The notes under the pieces are model-generated. The model made no database searches. It saw nothing but the letters and a program-made list of their open reading frames with translations, and had not been told where the DNA came from. A stretch of 51,798 bases of DNA from Syntrophomonadaceae bacterium (GTDB lineage Bacteria > Bacillota > Syntrophomonadia > Syntrophomonadales > DTU052), in the NCBI GenBank assembly GCA_012729505.1, contig JAAYDA010000069.1:1-51798 (forward strand), read 5' to 3'. Positions 17,125 through 25,976 of this stretch are shown here, in pieces; the stretch's first letter is position 1, and each line of letters begins with the position of its first letter. A program made the position numbers and the translations under genes.

Positions 17125-19077
17125 ATGTTGTCCAAAATGGATATTATGATATCATTAATTAGAGAATCTTTGACGGAGAAAGGCGGAATTGGCTTGGGTG
17201 AAAAAGCGAGACTTGATGATTTAAAACAGATGTACCCAGAAAAATTTACTACCGAATACAGAGTGTTTAAAAATATAAAACGTGGTAATAAAGTGTTTTT
17301 TGGAACTGGTGTGGGAGAACCGAGGTATCTGGTGAGAGCGTTGATGGAGTACTTAGATAAGAATCCAGCGGCGTTTTTTGATGTTGACATCTATTACGTC
17401 TGGACTCTTCAAGAAGAAACGGATTTTTATGAAAAGTATAAAAATAATTTCAGGATAAACTCATTTTTTATAGGTGATCCCAATAGGGATGCGATTAACC
17501 AGGGACTTGCTGATTACACCCCGGTTTTTACTTCCAAAATACCTAAGTTGTTTAATCGCAAAGCTTTTCCAATCGATATAGCTTTGATTCAGACATCTTT
17601 ACCGGATGAGCACGGCTATTTTAATTTGGGGGTTAACGTCGATATTGTCAAAGCCGCGGTGGAGAATGCTTCCCTGATTATTGTACAGCCTAATTCATAT
17701 ATGCCCAATGTTCATGGAGACGGTTTTATTCATGTTAATGATATAGACTATATTGTTCCTCATGATGAGCCTTTGCCAGAGTATGCTCCGGCCAAGGAAG
17801 GCGAGATTGAACTGCAGATTGGCAGTTATGTTGCCAGACTTATTCAGGACGGGGATACTATTCAAGTAGGTTATGGCAGCATACCGGCAGCTGTATTATC
17901 CTGTCTAAGCAACAAAAAACACCTTGGAGTCCATTCAGAACTTTTGACTGACGAGATTGTGGATTTGATGAAAATAGGGGTTATTGATAATACCCAGAAA
18001 AGCTTGAACAAGGGCAAAACAATCGGATCTTTTTGTTTGGGCAAGAGAGAGACATATGATTTCTTCAACAATAATCCTGCGGTTGAGCTTAGAAGACTGG
18101 ATTATGTATCTGATCTTATGAATATTGCTTCACATAATAATATGACTGCTGTTAATTCAGTTCTTCAAATTGACCTGACGGGTCAGGCTACAGCCGAATC
18201 ACTGGGTAATGTTTATTACAGCGGCATAACCGGATTTGCTAATTTTATGCGGGCCACCCTTCTGGCCAAGAGGGGAAAAACGATTATAGCTTTGAAATCT
18301 ACCGCCAAAAATGGAGAGGTTTCCAAAATTGTTCCCAATCTTCTGGAAGGCTCCGGTGTAAGTGTGCATAGAGCTGATGTCCAATATGTAGTGACTGAGT
18401 ATGGAATAGCCTATCTTCAAGGCAAGAACCTGCGGGAGAGAGCAATGGAATTAATATCTATTGCTCATCCCAAATTCAGACCCTGGCTTATTGAAGAGGC
18501 AAAAGCACGAAATCTGATTTACAAGGATCAGAAATTCATTCCGGGTTCCAGAGGCAAGTATTTAGTAGAATATGAAACTTATAAAACGACCAAAACCGGA
18601 CTTGATATTCTGTTAAGACCCATTAAAATCAGTGACGAACCACGTTTGAGAGAGTTCTTTAATTCTCTTTCAGATAATAGCCTGTTCACCAGGTTTTTTA
18701 GTCCGTTGCCATATGTAACCCACGAAAGCATACAAGATATAATTTCTGTTGATAATGCCAAAGGTGTGTCGATTCTTGCGGTAGTTCCCGATGAAGAAAA
18801 TCAAATAGTAATAGGTATGGGGCAATACTCTATGAATGATACCGATTATTCAGCAGAGGTTAGCTTTGCAACCAGCGATAATTACCAAAATAATGGAATT
18901 TCCTCGATTTTGCTTAATCATTTGACTTATCTGGCCTTGAAAAACGGGATACAAAGCTTTACTGCTTCCGTGCTGATGCAAAACGGGTCAATGATTCATG
19001 TGCTTAAAAAAGCAGGATTTGCACATAAGTCTACCAGTGACGGCGTATTTGAATTTGAAAAGATACTTAGAATGTAG
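17125..19077 (+). CDS. Acetyl-CoA hydrolase/CoA-transferase fused to a GNAT domain
   Basis: A protein of about 651 residues in two parts. Residues 1 to about 490 are the acetyl-CoA hydrolase/4-hydroxybutyrate CoA-transferase family, with QVGYGSIPAAV and GVHSELLTDEIV, whose glutamate is the likely CoA-thioester residue. Residues from about 495 to the end form a GNAT acetyltransferase (LLRPIKISDEPRLREFF, NNGISSILLNHL, HVLKKAGF). The hydrolase part could move CoA between acetate and another acid in fatty acid use. The GNAT part may acetylate a protein or sense acetyl-CoA. Starts are unclear: ATG 17125 after GGGA (short spacing), ATG 17137 and ATG 17146 are all possible. The gene is more AT-rich than its neighbours. 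Confidence 0.82.
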   Translation: MLSKMDIMISLIRESLTEKGGIGLGEKARLDDLKQMYPEKFTTEYRVFKNIKRGNKVFFGTGVGEPRYLVRALMEYLDKNPAAFFDVDIYYVWTLQEETDFYEKYKNNFRINSFFIGDPNRDAINQGLADYTPVFTSKIPKLFNRKAFPIDIALIQTSLPDEHGYFNLGVNVDIVKAAVENASLIIVQPNSYMPNVHGDGFIHVNDIDYIVPHDEPLPEYAPAKEGEIELQIGSYVARLIQDGDTIQVGYGSIPAAVLSCLSNKKHLGVHSELLTDEIVDLMKIGVIDNTQKSLNKGKTIGSFCLGKRETYDFFNNNPAVELRRLDYVSDLMNIASHNNMTAVNSVLQIDLTGQATAESLGNVYYSGITGFANFMRATLLAKRGKTIIALKSTAKNGEVSKIVPNLLEGSGVSVHRADVQYVVTEYGIAYLQGKNLRERAMELISIAHPKFRPWLIEEAKARNLIYKDQKFIPGSRGKYLVEYETYKTTKTGLDILLRPIKISDEPRLREFFNSLSDNSLFTRFFSPLPYVTHESIQDIISVDNAKGVSILAVVPDEENQIVIGMGQYSMNDTDYSAEVSFATSDNYQNNGISSILLNHLTYLALKNGIQSFTASVLMQNGSMIHVLKKAGFAHKSTSDGVFEFEKILRM

Positions 19078-19184
19078 GATGGAAGGCTCAATAATTTAGC
19101 TGAGTGTTATCTGGGTGTTGATTTTTGGGTTTATGTCGATTTATAATCTATTTTAGTACGGTAGGATGGGAGGAAATAATATAA

Positions 19185-20819
19185 ATGCCTATTACGGAAT
19201 TATTATCGAACAATGCTGAGAAATTTGGACAAGAGGTTTGTTTGACGGAGATTAATATGGATCTCCAGGAAAGACACAATGTTACCTGGCTTGAGTATGA
19301 ATTGATTGAAAACAGTCCGGCCGGTGAGTATCGCCGTCAGATGACTTGGGGAGTTTTCAATGAAAAGGCTAATCGAATGGCTAATTTTCTGCTCAGGAGG
19401 GGGATAAAAAAAGGGGACAAGGTAGCTATTCTTTTAATGAATTGTTTAGAGTGGCTGCCTATTTATTTTGGGATAATCAAAACCGGCGCCATAGTTGTGC
19501 CTTTGAATTTCAGGTACACTGCTGAGGAAATAAAATACTGTTTGGAATTATCTGAAGCGAGTGCTTTGGTTTTTGGTCCCGAGTTTATTGATCGAATGGA
19601 GAAGATTCGGGATCAGATCCCTAATGTGAATATCCTTTTGTTTGCCGGAGAAAGTCGGCCGCTTTTTGCCGAAAGCTATGATCGCCTTACGGCTAATTTT
19701 TCCTCTGAAGACCCGGGAATTCACCTGTCTGAAGAAGATGATGCAGCTATTTATTTTTCTTCCGGGACTACGGGATTTCCAAAAGCAATTTTGCATACCC
19801 ATCACAGTCTGATGTCGGCATGTTATACGGAAAAAGCCCATCATGGACAAAGCCGGGAAGATAAATTTTTATGTATTCCTCCACTCTATCATACCGGAGC
19901 CAAGATGCATTGGTTTGGCAGTCTGCTGTCGGGGAGCGGTGCGGTTCTTCTCCGGGGCGTCAGGCCGGAATGGATACTGAAAACGGTTTCTGAAGAAAAG
20001 ATCACTATTGTTTGGCTTTTAGTGCCCTGGGCCCAGGATATCCTGGATGCGATTGAAAGTGGGGAAGTACGGCTGGAGGATTATGAGCTCTCACAGTGGA
20101 GGCTGATGCATATCGGGGCCCAGCCGGTTCCACCCAGCCTTATTAAACGGTGGAAAAAGCACTTTCCCAACCACCTCTATGATACAAACTATGGCCTGAG
20201 TGAATCCTGCGGTCCGGGAAGTGTCCATTTAGGCACGGAGAATATTCATAAGGTTGGTGCTATTGGAATACCGGGCCATAAGTGGAGTGCCAAAATTGTG
20301 GATGAGAACAGATGTGCCGTAGATCAGGGACAGGTAGGGGAATTGGCTGTTAGTGGCCCGGGATTAATGAAATGTTACTTCAACGACCCCAAGGCTACTG
20401 CGGATGTGCTCAAGGATGGCTGGCTGTTTACCGGAGATATGGCCCGAATGGATGAAGAGGGGTTCATCTATTTGGTAGACCGCAAGAAAGATGTGATAAT
20501 CAGCGGCGGGGAAAATATTTATCCAGTGCAAATTGAAGATTTCCTGCGTGCCCATAATGCAGTTAAGGATGTGGCGGTCATTGGTTTGCCGGATAAGCGG
20601 GTTGGGGAGATAGCGGCGGCGATTATAGAGCTAAAACCGGAGGTTCAGTGTACGGAAGAAGAAATCCGAGAATTTTGTGCTTCACTGCCTCGCTATAAGC
20701 GTCCGCGCAAAATCATTTTTGATGATGTACCCAGGAATCCCACCGGCAAGATAGAAAAACCGCGTTTAAGAGAAAAATACGGTGTGACTGGTATAGTAGC
20801 AGCTCAAACCGGGAGTTAA
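19185..20819 (+). CDS. AMP-forming acyl-CoA synthetase
   Basis: A 544-residue class I adenylating enzyme. Motifs seen: IYFSSGTTGFPKAI (P-loop), NYGLSESCGPG, GWLFTGDMARMDEEGF, DRKKDVIISGGENIYP and the catalytic lysine in NPTGKIEKP. The N-terminal 60 residues include a short insertion before the usual core. The ATG follows GGGAGGAAATAATATAA. It lies about 107 bases after the CoA-transferase fusion gene and may share its transcript, which would join acid activation by ATP with CoA transfer. The palindromic repeat copy B lies just after the stop and probably ends transcription. Substrate unknown, likely a fatty or aromatic acid. Confidence 0.88.
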   Translation: MPITELLSNNAEKFGQEVCLTEINMDLQERHNVTWLEYELIENSPAGEYRRQMTWGVFNEKANRMANFLLRRGIKKGDKVAILLMNCLEWLPIYFGIIKTGAIVVPLNFRYTAEEIKYCLELSEASALVFGPEFIDRMEKIRDQIPNVNILLFAGESRPLFAESYDRLTANFSSEDPGIHLSEEDDAAIYFSSGTTGFPKAILHTHHSLMSACYTEKAHHGQSREDKFLCIPPLYHTGAKMHWFGSLLSGSGAVLLRGVRPEWILKTVSEEKITIVWLLVPWAQDILDAIESGEVRLEDYELSQWRLMHIGAQPVPPSLIKRWKKHFPNHLYDTNYGLSESCGPGSVHLGTENIHKVGAIGIPGHKWSAKIVDENRCAVDQGQVGELAVSGPGLMKCYFNDPKATADVLKDGWLFTGDMARMDEEGFIYLVDRKKDVIISGGENIYPVQIEDFLRAHNAVKDVAVIGLPDKRVGEIAAAIIELKPEVQCTEEEIREFCASLPRYKRPRKIIFDDVPRNPTGKIEKPRLREKYGVTGIVAAQTGS

Positions 20820-20849
20820 AACATAAAATGACCTTAGTAAGCAAAAACC

Positions 20850-20897
20850 AGCCCGCGATTGAGGCGTACTTACGGTACGCTGATCGAGCGGGCTTCT
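20850..20897 (+). repeat. Palindromic repeat family, copy B (terminator-like)
   Basis: The arms GCCCGC (20851-20856) and GCGGGC (20888-20893) enclose an inner GCGTAC / GTACGC pair, followed by TTCTTCATTTCT. It matches copies A and D at most core positions. It lies 30 bases after the ligase stop, in the right place for a terminator. The shared frame reads PAIEAYLRYADRAGFF. Confidence 0.75.
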
Positions 20898-20933
20898 TCA
20901 TTTCTATAATGTTTGTTAAAATTAATTTTGATA

Positions 20934-21067
20934 GTGAGGCGTGAGGCGGGAGGCGAAAGGCGAAACGGGGGAACGGGGGAACGGAGACGCGGATATAACA
21001 AGTGAGGCGGGAGGCGGGAGGCGACGGAAAACGGGGAACCGGAGAACGTCAGGAAGTAGGAGAGATT
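20934..21067 (+). repeat. Purine-rich degenerate tandem repeat
   Basis: Repeated GAGGCG/GGGAGGCG and GGGGGAACG units, e.g. GTGAGGCGGGAGGCG seen near 20941 and again near 21001. The composition is unlike the flanks: almost no C or T on the plus strand. It lies between repeat copy B and the helicase-like gene and can be read as its N-terminus, but probably is not coding. Confidence 0.6.
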
Positions 21068-21090
21068 TGGTTCCCGCCTGGACCAGGAGG

Positions 21091-23049
21091 TTGATTTACA
21101 TAGAGAATATTCTTTACTATGGGAATGCCCTGACCGGGAAAACAACTAAATTGATAGCTCATTATCGGGATTTAACCGAAAAGGGGTTAAAAACTGATTC
21201 TATTCTGGTGCTGGTTCAGGATGGCAGAGAGATTACCAGATGGAGAGAGCATCTCTTGAAAGCATTACCGATAGCCGGTTCTTTGCAGGTCTTCTCCTAT
21301 TGGGGATTTGTTCAATCGGAGGTGGCACGCCATTGGAATTGGGCCGAAAAAGAGCTGTACGGTTCCCTCGCCAGTGTAAGACCATCCTTTATTACGGCAG
21401 AAATTGCCCATTTCTTGATCACAATTATGGTGAATGACCACCGGATGAAAGGAAAAATGAATACGGTAGCTACCCCGGAGCAGATGGCGATTCAAATTCT
21501 TAATAATATGAATTTGGCCGCGACTTTCGGGATGAAATTAGACGAAGCCTTTTTGAGAGTGCAGAGTGTGGAGACAGATCCGGCCAGAAGAATTGTTATA
21601 GGAGAAGCACTGGCGGTGGCCCGGGGGTTCCGAAAGACATGTGTCGAATCCCGGAGTTTCGATTACAGTATGGCGGTGGAAATTTTCAACACCATACTTT
21701 TGCGAGACAGCAGATATCGGGAGATGCTGTCTAAACGATTTAAGGTTCTCATCGCAGATAACCTTGAAGAGGGAGTCCCCAGCCAAACTGATTTGGTCGA
21801 GCTGATGCTGCAAAGCTGCAGATCTTTTGCGGTCTTTGACCCCGACGGAGGGCATACCGATTTTTTTGGGGCTGATCCTGATTACGCCTGGGATAAGCTG
21901 CACTCCCTTTATAAAATAGAAAGATGCCTGCTAAACCCGAACACAATTCTGGCAGATACTGTGGCAAGCAACATCAAGAACGGTCTTACTCTTGAGACAT
22001 GCTCAGTTGAAAAACCGCTGATAAAATTGATTGATATGGATTATCGCAGTGAGCTGATCCTTAGTCTCGCCGAACATATAGAGAAATTAAATTCTCAAGG
22101 ATGCTCTTTGGATGAAATAGCGATAATTGCTCCGGTTATCGACCGGGTTTTGGAGGTATCTTTAAAAACTCTTCTTAAATCAAAACACATTCAGGTGCAG
22201 CTGTTAAACCGCCGTGAATATTTAGCTGACAAGGAATTCGCTCAGGTGATGGTGGTTTTGGTTTCGTTGATTGAGAAAAGTCCTCTGGCAGTTTCAGAAC
22301 TGGCTCAAGCATTCAAGATCATCCTGGGATTAGATCCGGTTAGAAGCAATCTGCTGGCCAAATTCAGTAACTCTAAAGGTCTTGAAGCAGCACTCCCTGC
22401 TGATTTAATTGGAAGGATCGGATTTGCCGCCAACAATCGTTACCGGGAGTTCTGCGATTGGATTATTGCCAAACGTAATTTATCGGCTGATGCCAGTATT
22501 TTTCAGCAGCTTTTCGGCGAAGTAATGGCAGGTCTGGTCCGTGAAGAGGGGGATCTTTCAGCCTCAAGACAGCTGATTCAATCTGCTGTTTCTTTTGAAA
22601 AATCCCAGGGAAAAATTGATTTGCTTAAGGGTATGTCCTTTGTTGAAGGCTTTGCAAACATGATCAGACAAGGTACTATTGCTGCGGAAGCCGGGAAGAT
22701 TCAGGGGGCGGAGAATAATGGAGTGGTCTTAGCCACACCTCTGGCCATTTTTAAATCAAGCCGTTCCTTTAAATATCAGTTCTGGGTGGATGGCTCCAGT
22801 GAATCATGGACCCCCAGGAGAGCCAGGGAGATAAACAATTATCATCTTATGTCCAAAGGCTGGAATGGCAGGTGGGATGACTCGATGGATATAGTAAAAA
22901 AAGCTGAGGGTGCTGCTAAGACCGTCTCCGGATTGATACTAAGGTGTACTGGGGAAATTGTTTTACTGGTCAGTGAATATAACAGTATGGGACAGGAGCA
23001 GGAGGGTGATCTTCCTGATATTATCAGGGGGAGTGTTGGTCAAGTATGA
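21091..23049 (+). CDS. Degenerate UvrD/AddB-like ATPase subunit
   Basis: About 652 residues, the first of three overlapping genes that together look like a split AddAB recombination complex. The N-terminal P-loop GNALTGKTT (11-19) and a motif II-like LIADNLEEGVPSQ (aspartate near 223) follow the layout of a superfamily 1 helicase, but motif II departs from DExQ. AddB subunits are likewise degenerate helicases that scan for Chi, so an AddB-like role without its own nuclease is proposed (inference). The frame is open back to a GTG at 20941 through a purine-rich repeat and is unlikely to be coding there. A TTG at 21091 directly after AGGAGG is the working start; the true one may be a few codons downstream. 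Confidence 0.65.
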   Translation: MIYIENILYYGNALTGKTTKLIAHYRDLTEKGLKTDSILVLVQDGREITRWREHLLKALPIAGSLQVFSYWGFVQSEVARHWNWAEKELYGSLASVRPSFITAEIAHFLITIMVNDHRMKGKMNTVATPEQMAIQILNNMNLAATFGMKLDEAFLRVQSVETDPARRIVIGEALAVARGFRKTCVESRSFDYSMAVEIFNTILLRDSRYREMLSKRFKVLIADNLEEGVPSQTDLVELMLQSCRSFAVFDPDGGHTDFFGADPDYAWDKLHSLYKIERCLLNPNTILADTVASNIKNGLTLETCSVEKPLIKLIDMDYRSELILSLAEHIEKLNSQGCSLDEIAIIAPVIDRVLEVSLKTLLKSKHIQVQLLNRREYLADKEFAQVMVVLVSLIEKSPLAVSELAQAFKIILGLDPVRSNLLAKFSNSKGLEAALPADLIGRIGFAANNRYREFCDWIIAKRNLSADASIFQQLFGEVMAGLVREEGDLSASRQLIQSAVSFEKSQGKIDLLKGMSFVEGFANMIRQGTIAAEAGKIQGAENNGVVLATPLAIFKSSRSFKYQFWVDGSSESWTPRRAREINNYHLMSKGWNGRWDDSMDIVKKAEGAAKTVSGLILRCTGEIVLLVSEYNSMGQEQEGDLPDIIRGSVGQV

Positions 23050-25226
23050 TTTCATTAAGGCCGGGGCAAGTGGAGGTTTCTCAGTATCAGAGCGGTGTGC
23101 TGGCAGTTCCTGCTGTACCGGGTGCAGGCAAAACTACTTGTCTTTGCCACCTGGCATGCAACCTGATAGCTAATGATTTGGGGCCGGGGAAGAAGATACT
23201 GATTGTTACGGTTATGAATTCGGCGGTATCTAATTTCAGGCATAAAATGCGAAATCTTTTGCAGGAACAGGGGATTCAAGCCAAAGGATATGAAGTAAAA
23301 ACCCTTCATTCGTTAGGGCTTTTAATACTAAAACAGAAGCCGGAAAAGGTATTGGTCAACAGTGCCTTTGACATTCTTACCGGAGATGACAGGATTGGCA
23401 TCATTAATGGATTAACAGACCGGTGGATCAGCTCAAACCGGGATAGATGGCAGCCATACCTTAAGCTTTCTTCTGATGACAGATGGTATCAAAGGGGCGT
23501 CAATTCGTGGATTTCCGGCATTAAAGATATGGTGAACTCCACTATCACCCGGATTAAGCTGCAAGGATTCTCTGTTCAGGAACAAGAGGGGATTCAACAG
23601 AGAGTGCTTTCAGGAGAGGATTCATTTCTGAAATGGGCCTTCGAAATTATGATGGAGTATGACCGTTACATAAGAAACATGGGGCGGGTTGATTTTGACG
23701 ATTTAATTGTTTTTGCCTATCGTCTTCTTCTGGATGATATGGAATTGAGACAGAGAATGCAGGAGCGGTGGGCTTATGTATTTGAAGATGAGGCCCAGGA
23801 TTCCACTCCTTTGCAGGAAAAACTGGTTAGGATATTGAGTGAGAAGTCCGGCAACCTCTTAAGGGTGGGTGACATTAATCAAGGCATAATGGGCTTTACC
23901 GGTACTGATCCATCTCTTTTTTCTCGCTTTTGCAGTGAAGCCGCGAACCAGCCCATCTCTGTTGCGAGCCGAAGCACCCAGGATATTATGGATTTTGCCA
24001 ATCATTTTGTGGGTTGGGTAAGGGGTTCTTTTCCCCTTGAAGCCTGCCGCAATGCCTTGGCTGATCAGCAGATAAGGGGAACATACGGGGATGACCCTTT
24101 TCCTAATCCTGTTGTTGATGGCTTCGCTTTAACTGTTCATGATTATGAAACCGGTGATGAAGAATTAAATGCAATAGCTCATAAAGCAGCTGTGGCTGCT
24201 AAAATGTTTCCTCACCAGACTATTGCCGTATTGACCAGGGACAACTGGTCCCTCAACGGACTGGCAAAGCGTCTTGCTGAGCTGAAAGTACCCTGGGAGG
24301 ATGTTTCGCGCGGGACAACAGCTGACCAGCAAAGCCTGGAGGATGTTCAGACCATAGTTTCTTTTCTGGCAGAACCGGATAACGAAGTGCGGTTTCGTGA
24401 GTTGGCGGAAAGGTTTATGGCCGGACTTGATCCTGACGAATTAGATCTGCTGAATAATTACCTTAAAGAACGGAATCCGGAAGATCTTTTATATCCGATC
24501 GATGGGTTTGAAATAGGCAGCATTCCGGAGGAGCTATGGGCTTCAGGTTCATGGAACAAGGTTGAGGAGCTATTATTTGATTTAAGAAGATGGCTGGAAT
24601 ATTCACATCTTCCCGCCGATGATCTGATCCTCCAGTTGGCTGGAGAGATGGCACTGGATAAAGAACAGCGCGAGCTGGTTAACAGCTATGCCGGTCAGAT
24701 TTCCCGGTTGCTGAGTGATGGCCCACACCACGATTTATTTTCGGTGACTCAAGCTCAGGAGCTGGATAGAAACATGAAACTGGTTATTCGCAATTTAAGG
24801 GACAGAAAAGGTTATTCTCCTAAACCTGGAACAGTTTCTTTATCCACTATGCATCGTTCGAAAGGGTTGGAGTGGGATATTGTATATCTGACAGGACTGG
24901 CGGTTGACCATTTCCCTGATTCACTTAACCAACGTTTCCCCGGGGATATTTGGTCGGTAAAGGAGGAGTTTCGTAATCCGTCTGCACTGGCATTGGCTCA
25001 GTTAAATGCGGCGGAGGCAGGAACCGGATTGGATCCGGGAGAAATAGCTGTTGAGGCTAAGATTCAGGAAATATCCGAAAATCTTAGAGTAATTTATGTG
25101 GCTATAACCCGCGCCCGGGAGAGATTAATTATTTCTTCGCATAAAAAAAATACCTACAATAAGGTGTTGGAGTCCAGCAGTATTTTTACGGAGATAGCAG
25201 CTTATGTTAAACAGAATTCTAAGTAG
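23046..25226 (+). CDS. UvrD/AddA-like superfamily 1 DNA helicase
   Basis: A 726-residue ATP-dependent 3'-5' helicase. All main motifs are visible: AVPGAGKTT (Walker A, about 22-31), FEDEAQDSTPLQ (motif II, about 247), LLRVGDINQGIMGFTG (motif III), STMHRSKGLEWDIVYLTGL (motif V) and YVAITRARERL (motif VI). It has no C-terminal nuclease domain, unlike AddA or RecB. The start overlaps the end of the upstream gene by 4 bases, and its end overlaps the next gene by 23, so the three are translationally coupled. It likely powers unwinding of broken DNA ends in a complex with its neighbours. Confidence 0.9.
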   Translation: MISLRPGQVEVSQYQSGVLAVPAVPGAGKTTCLCHLACNLIANDLGPGKKILIVTVMNSAVSNFRHKMRNLLQEQGIQAKGYEVKTLHSLGLLILKQKPEKVLVNSAFDILTGDDRIGIINGLTDRWISSNRDRWQPYLKLSSDDRWYQRGVNSWISGIKDMVNSTITRIKLQGFSVQEQEGIQQRVLSGEDSFLKWAFEIMMEYDRYIRNMGRVDFDDLIVFAYRLLLDDMELRQRMQERWAYVFEDEAQDSTPLQEKLVRILSEKSGNLLRVGDINQGIMGFTGTDPSLFSRFCSEAANQPISVASRSTQDIMDFANHFVGWVRGSFPLEACRNALADQQIRGTYGDDPFPNPVVDGFALTVHDYETGDEELNAIAHKAAVAAKMFPHQTIAVLTRDNWSLNGLAKRLAELKVPWEDVSRGTTADQQSLEDVQTIVSFLAEPDNEVRFRELAERFMAGLDPDELDLLNNYLKERNPEDLLYPIDGFEIGSIPEELWASGSWNKVEELLFDLRRWLEYSHLPADDLILQLAGEMALDKEQRELVNSYAGQISRLLSDGPHHDLFSVTQAQELDRNMKLVIRNLRDRKGYSPKPGTVSLSTMHRSKGLEWDIVYLTGLAVDHFPDSLNQRFPGDIWSVKEEFRNPSALALAQLNAAEAGTGLDPGEIAVEAKIQEISENLRVIYVAITRARERLIISSHKKNTYNKVLESSSIFTEIAAYVKQNSK

Positions 25227-25965
25227 ATTGAGTTTCAGCCAATTGTCATTCTCTACGTATATGGCATGTCAGCTCAAGTTCAGACGGAGATATGTGGAAC
25301 AATTGTATTGGCCTCAAGTGATGTCTGAGGAAGTGGAATTGGGTCAAGCCTTTCACACCTTGAGTGAAAGGTATTATCTCACCGGAGAGATGGATAACTA
25401 TCCGGGCCTCCTGGGGCAATGGGGGAGGAACCTTAAAGAATTTTATCCTTATGACAGCTCATTGGAGATTTTTCCGGAGCAGCAGGTGAGATTTAATGGT
25501 GACATTCGCCTGGTTGCAAAGTATGATTTATTGGTTAATGGTGAGAAGCTGTTGATCTATGATTGGAAAACCACCAAGAAAATCAAGCGAAGCTATTATG
25601 AAAACTCTCTGCAGACTTTGCTCTACCGCTATCTTATGGCAGAAGCGGGAGGGGAATACCTGGGCAGAATCATAAAGCCCCGCGATATTATAATGTGCTA
25701 TTGGAATCCGTCTTTTCCCCGGGAACCCCTATACTTGCCATATGATGAGATCAAATATAGACGGGATGGGAAATTCCTGCGGGATATTATAAATGAGATT
25801 ATGCAAAAGCCTTGGGATGAATTTTTCCCTGTGACTGATGAACGAATATGTTCTTATTGTGAGTATTCTCCAATTTGTCACGGCAAGCCTGGGGAAGGGG
25901 AGACGGATTTTGATGCCGAGGATCTTTCGCTATCCTGGGATGATATAGACGAGTTTCTCGTTTAA
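25204..25965 (+). CDS. Stand-alone RecB/AddB-type PD-(D/E)XK nuclease with 4Fe-4S cluster
   Basis: A 253-residue nuclease. The catalytic set is His51 (GQAFHTLSERY), Asp108 (KYDLL) and Asp120 with Lys122 (IYDWKTTKK). Four cysteines, C22, C216, C219 and C225, form the C-Xn-C-X2-C-X5-C pattern that binds a 4Fe-4S cluster in the AddB nuclease domain and Cas4. In AddAB this domain is fused to the helicase subunit; here it is its own gene, overlapping the helicase gene by 23 bases. It probably cuts single strands as they leave the helicase. No cas genes are nearby, so a Cas4 role is unlikely. Confidence 0.88.
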   Translation: MLNRILSRLSFSQLSFSTYMACQLKFRRRYVEQLYWPQVMSEEVELGQAFHTLSERYYLTGEMDNYPGLLGQWGRNLKEFYPYDSSLEIFPEQQVRFNGDIRLVAKYDLLVNGEKLLIYDWKTTKKIKRSYYENSLQTLLYRYLMAEAGGEYLGRIIKPRDIIMCYWNPSFPREPLYLPYDEIKYRRDGKFLRDIINEIMQKPWDEFFPVTDERICSYCEYSPICHGKPGEGETDFDAEDLSLSWDDIDEFLV

Positions 25966-25976
25966 TGAGGTGAAAA

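Noticed and set aside
20941-21090. N-terminal extension of the AddB-like gene
   Set aside because: Arg/Gly-rich, made of a purine repeat, with no start signal; conserved sequence begins near 21091.
25204-25965. Cas4 identity for the nuclease
   Set aside because: The cysteine pattern fits Cas4 too, but no CRISPR array or cas gene is present and it overlaps a UvrD-type helicase gene.
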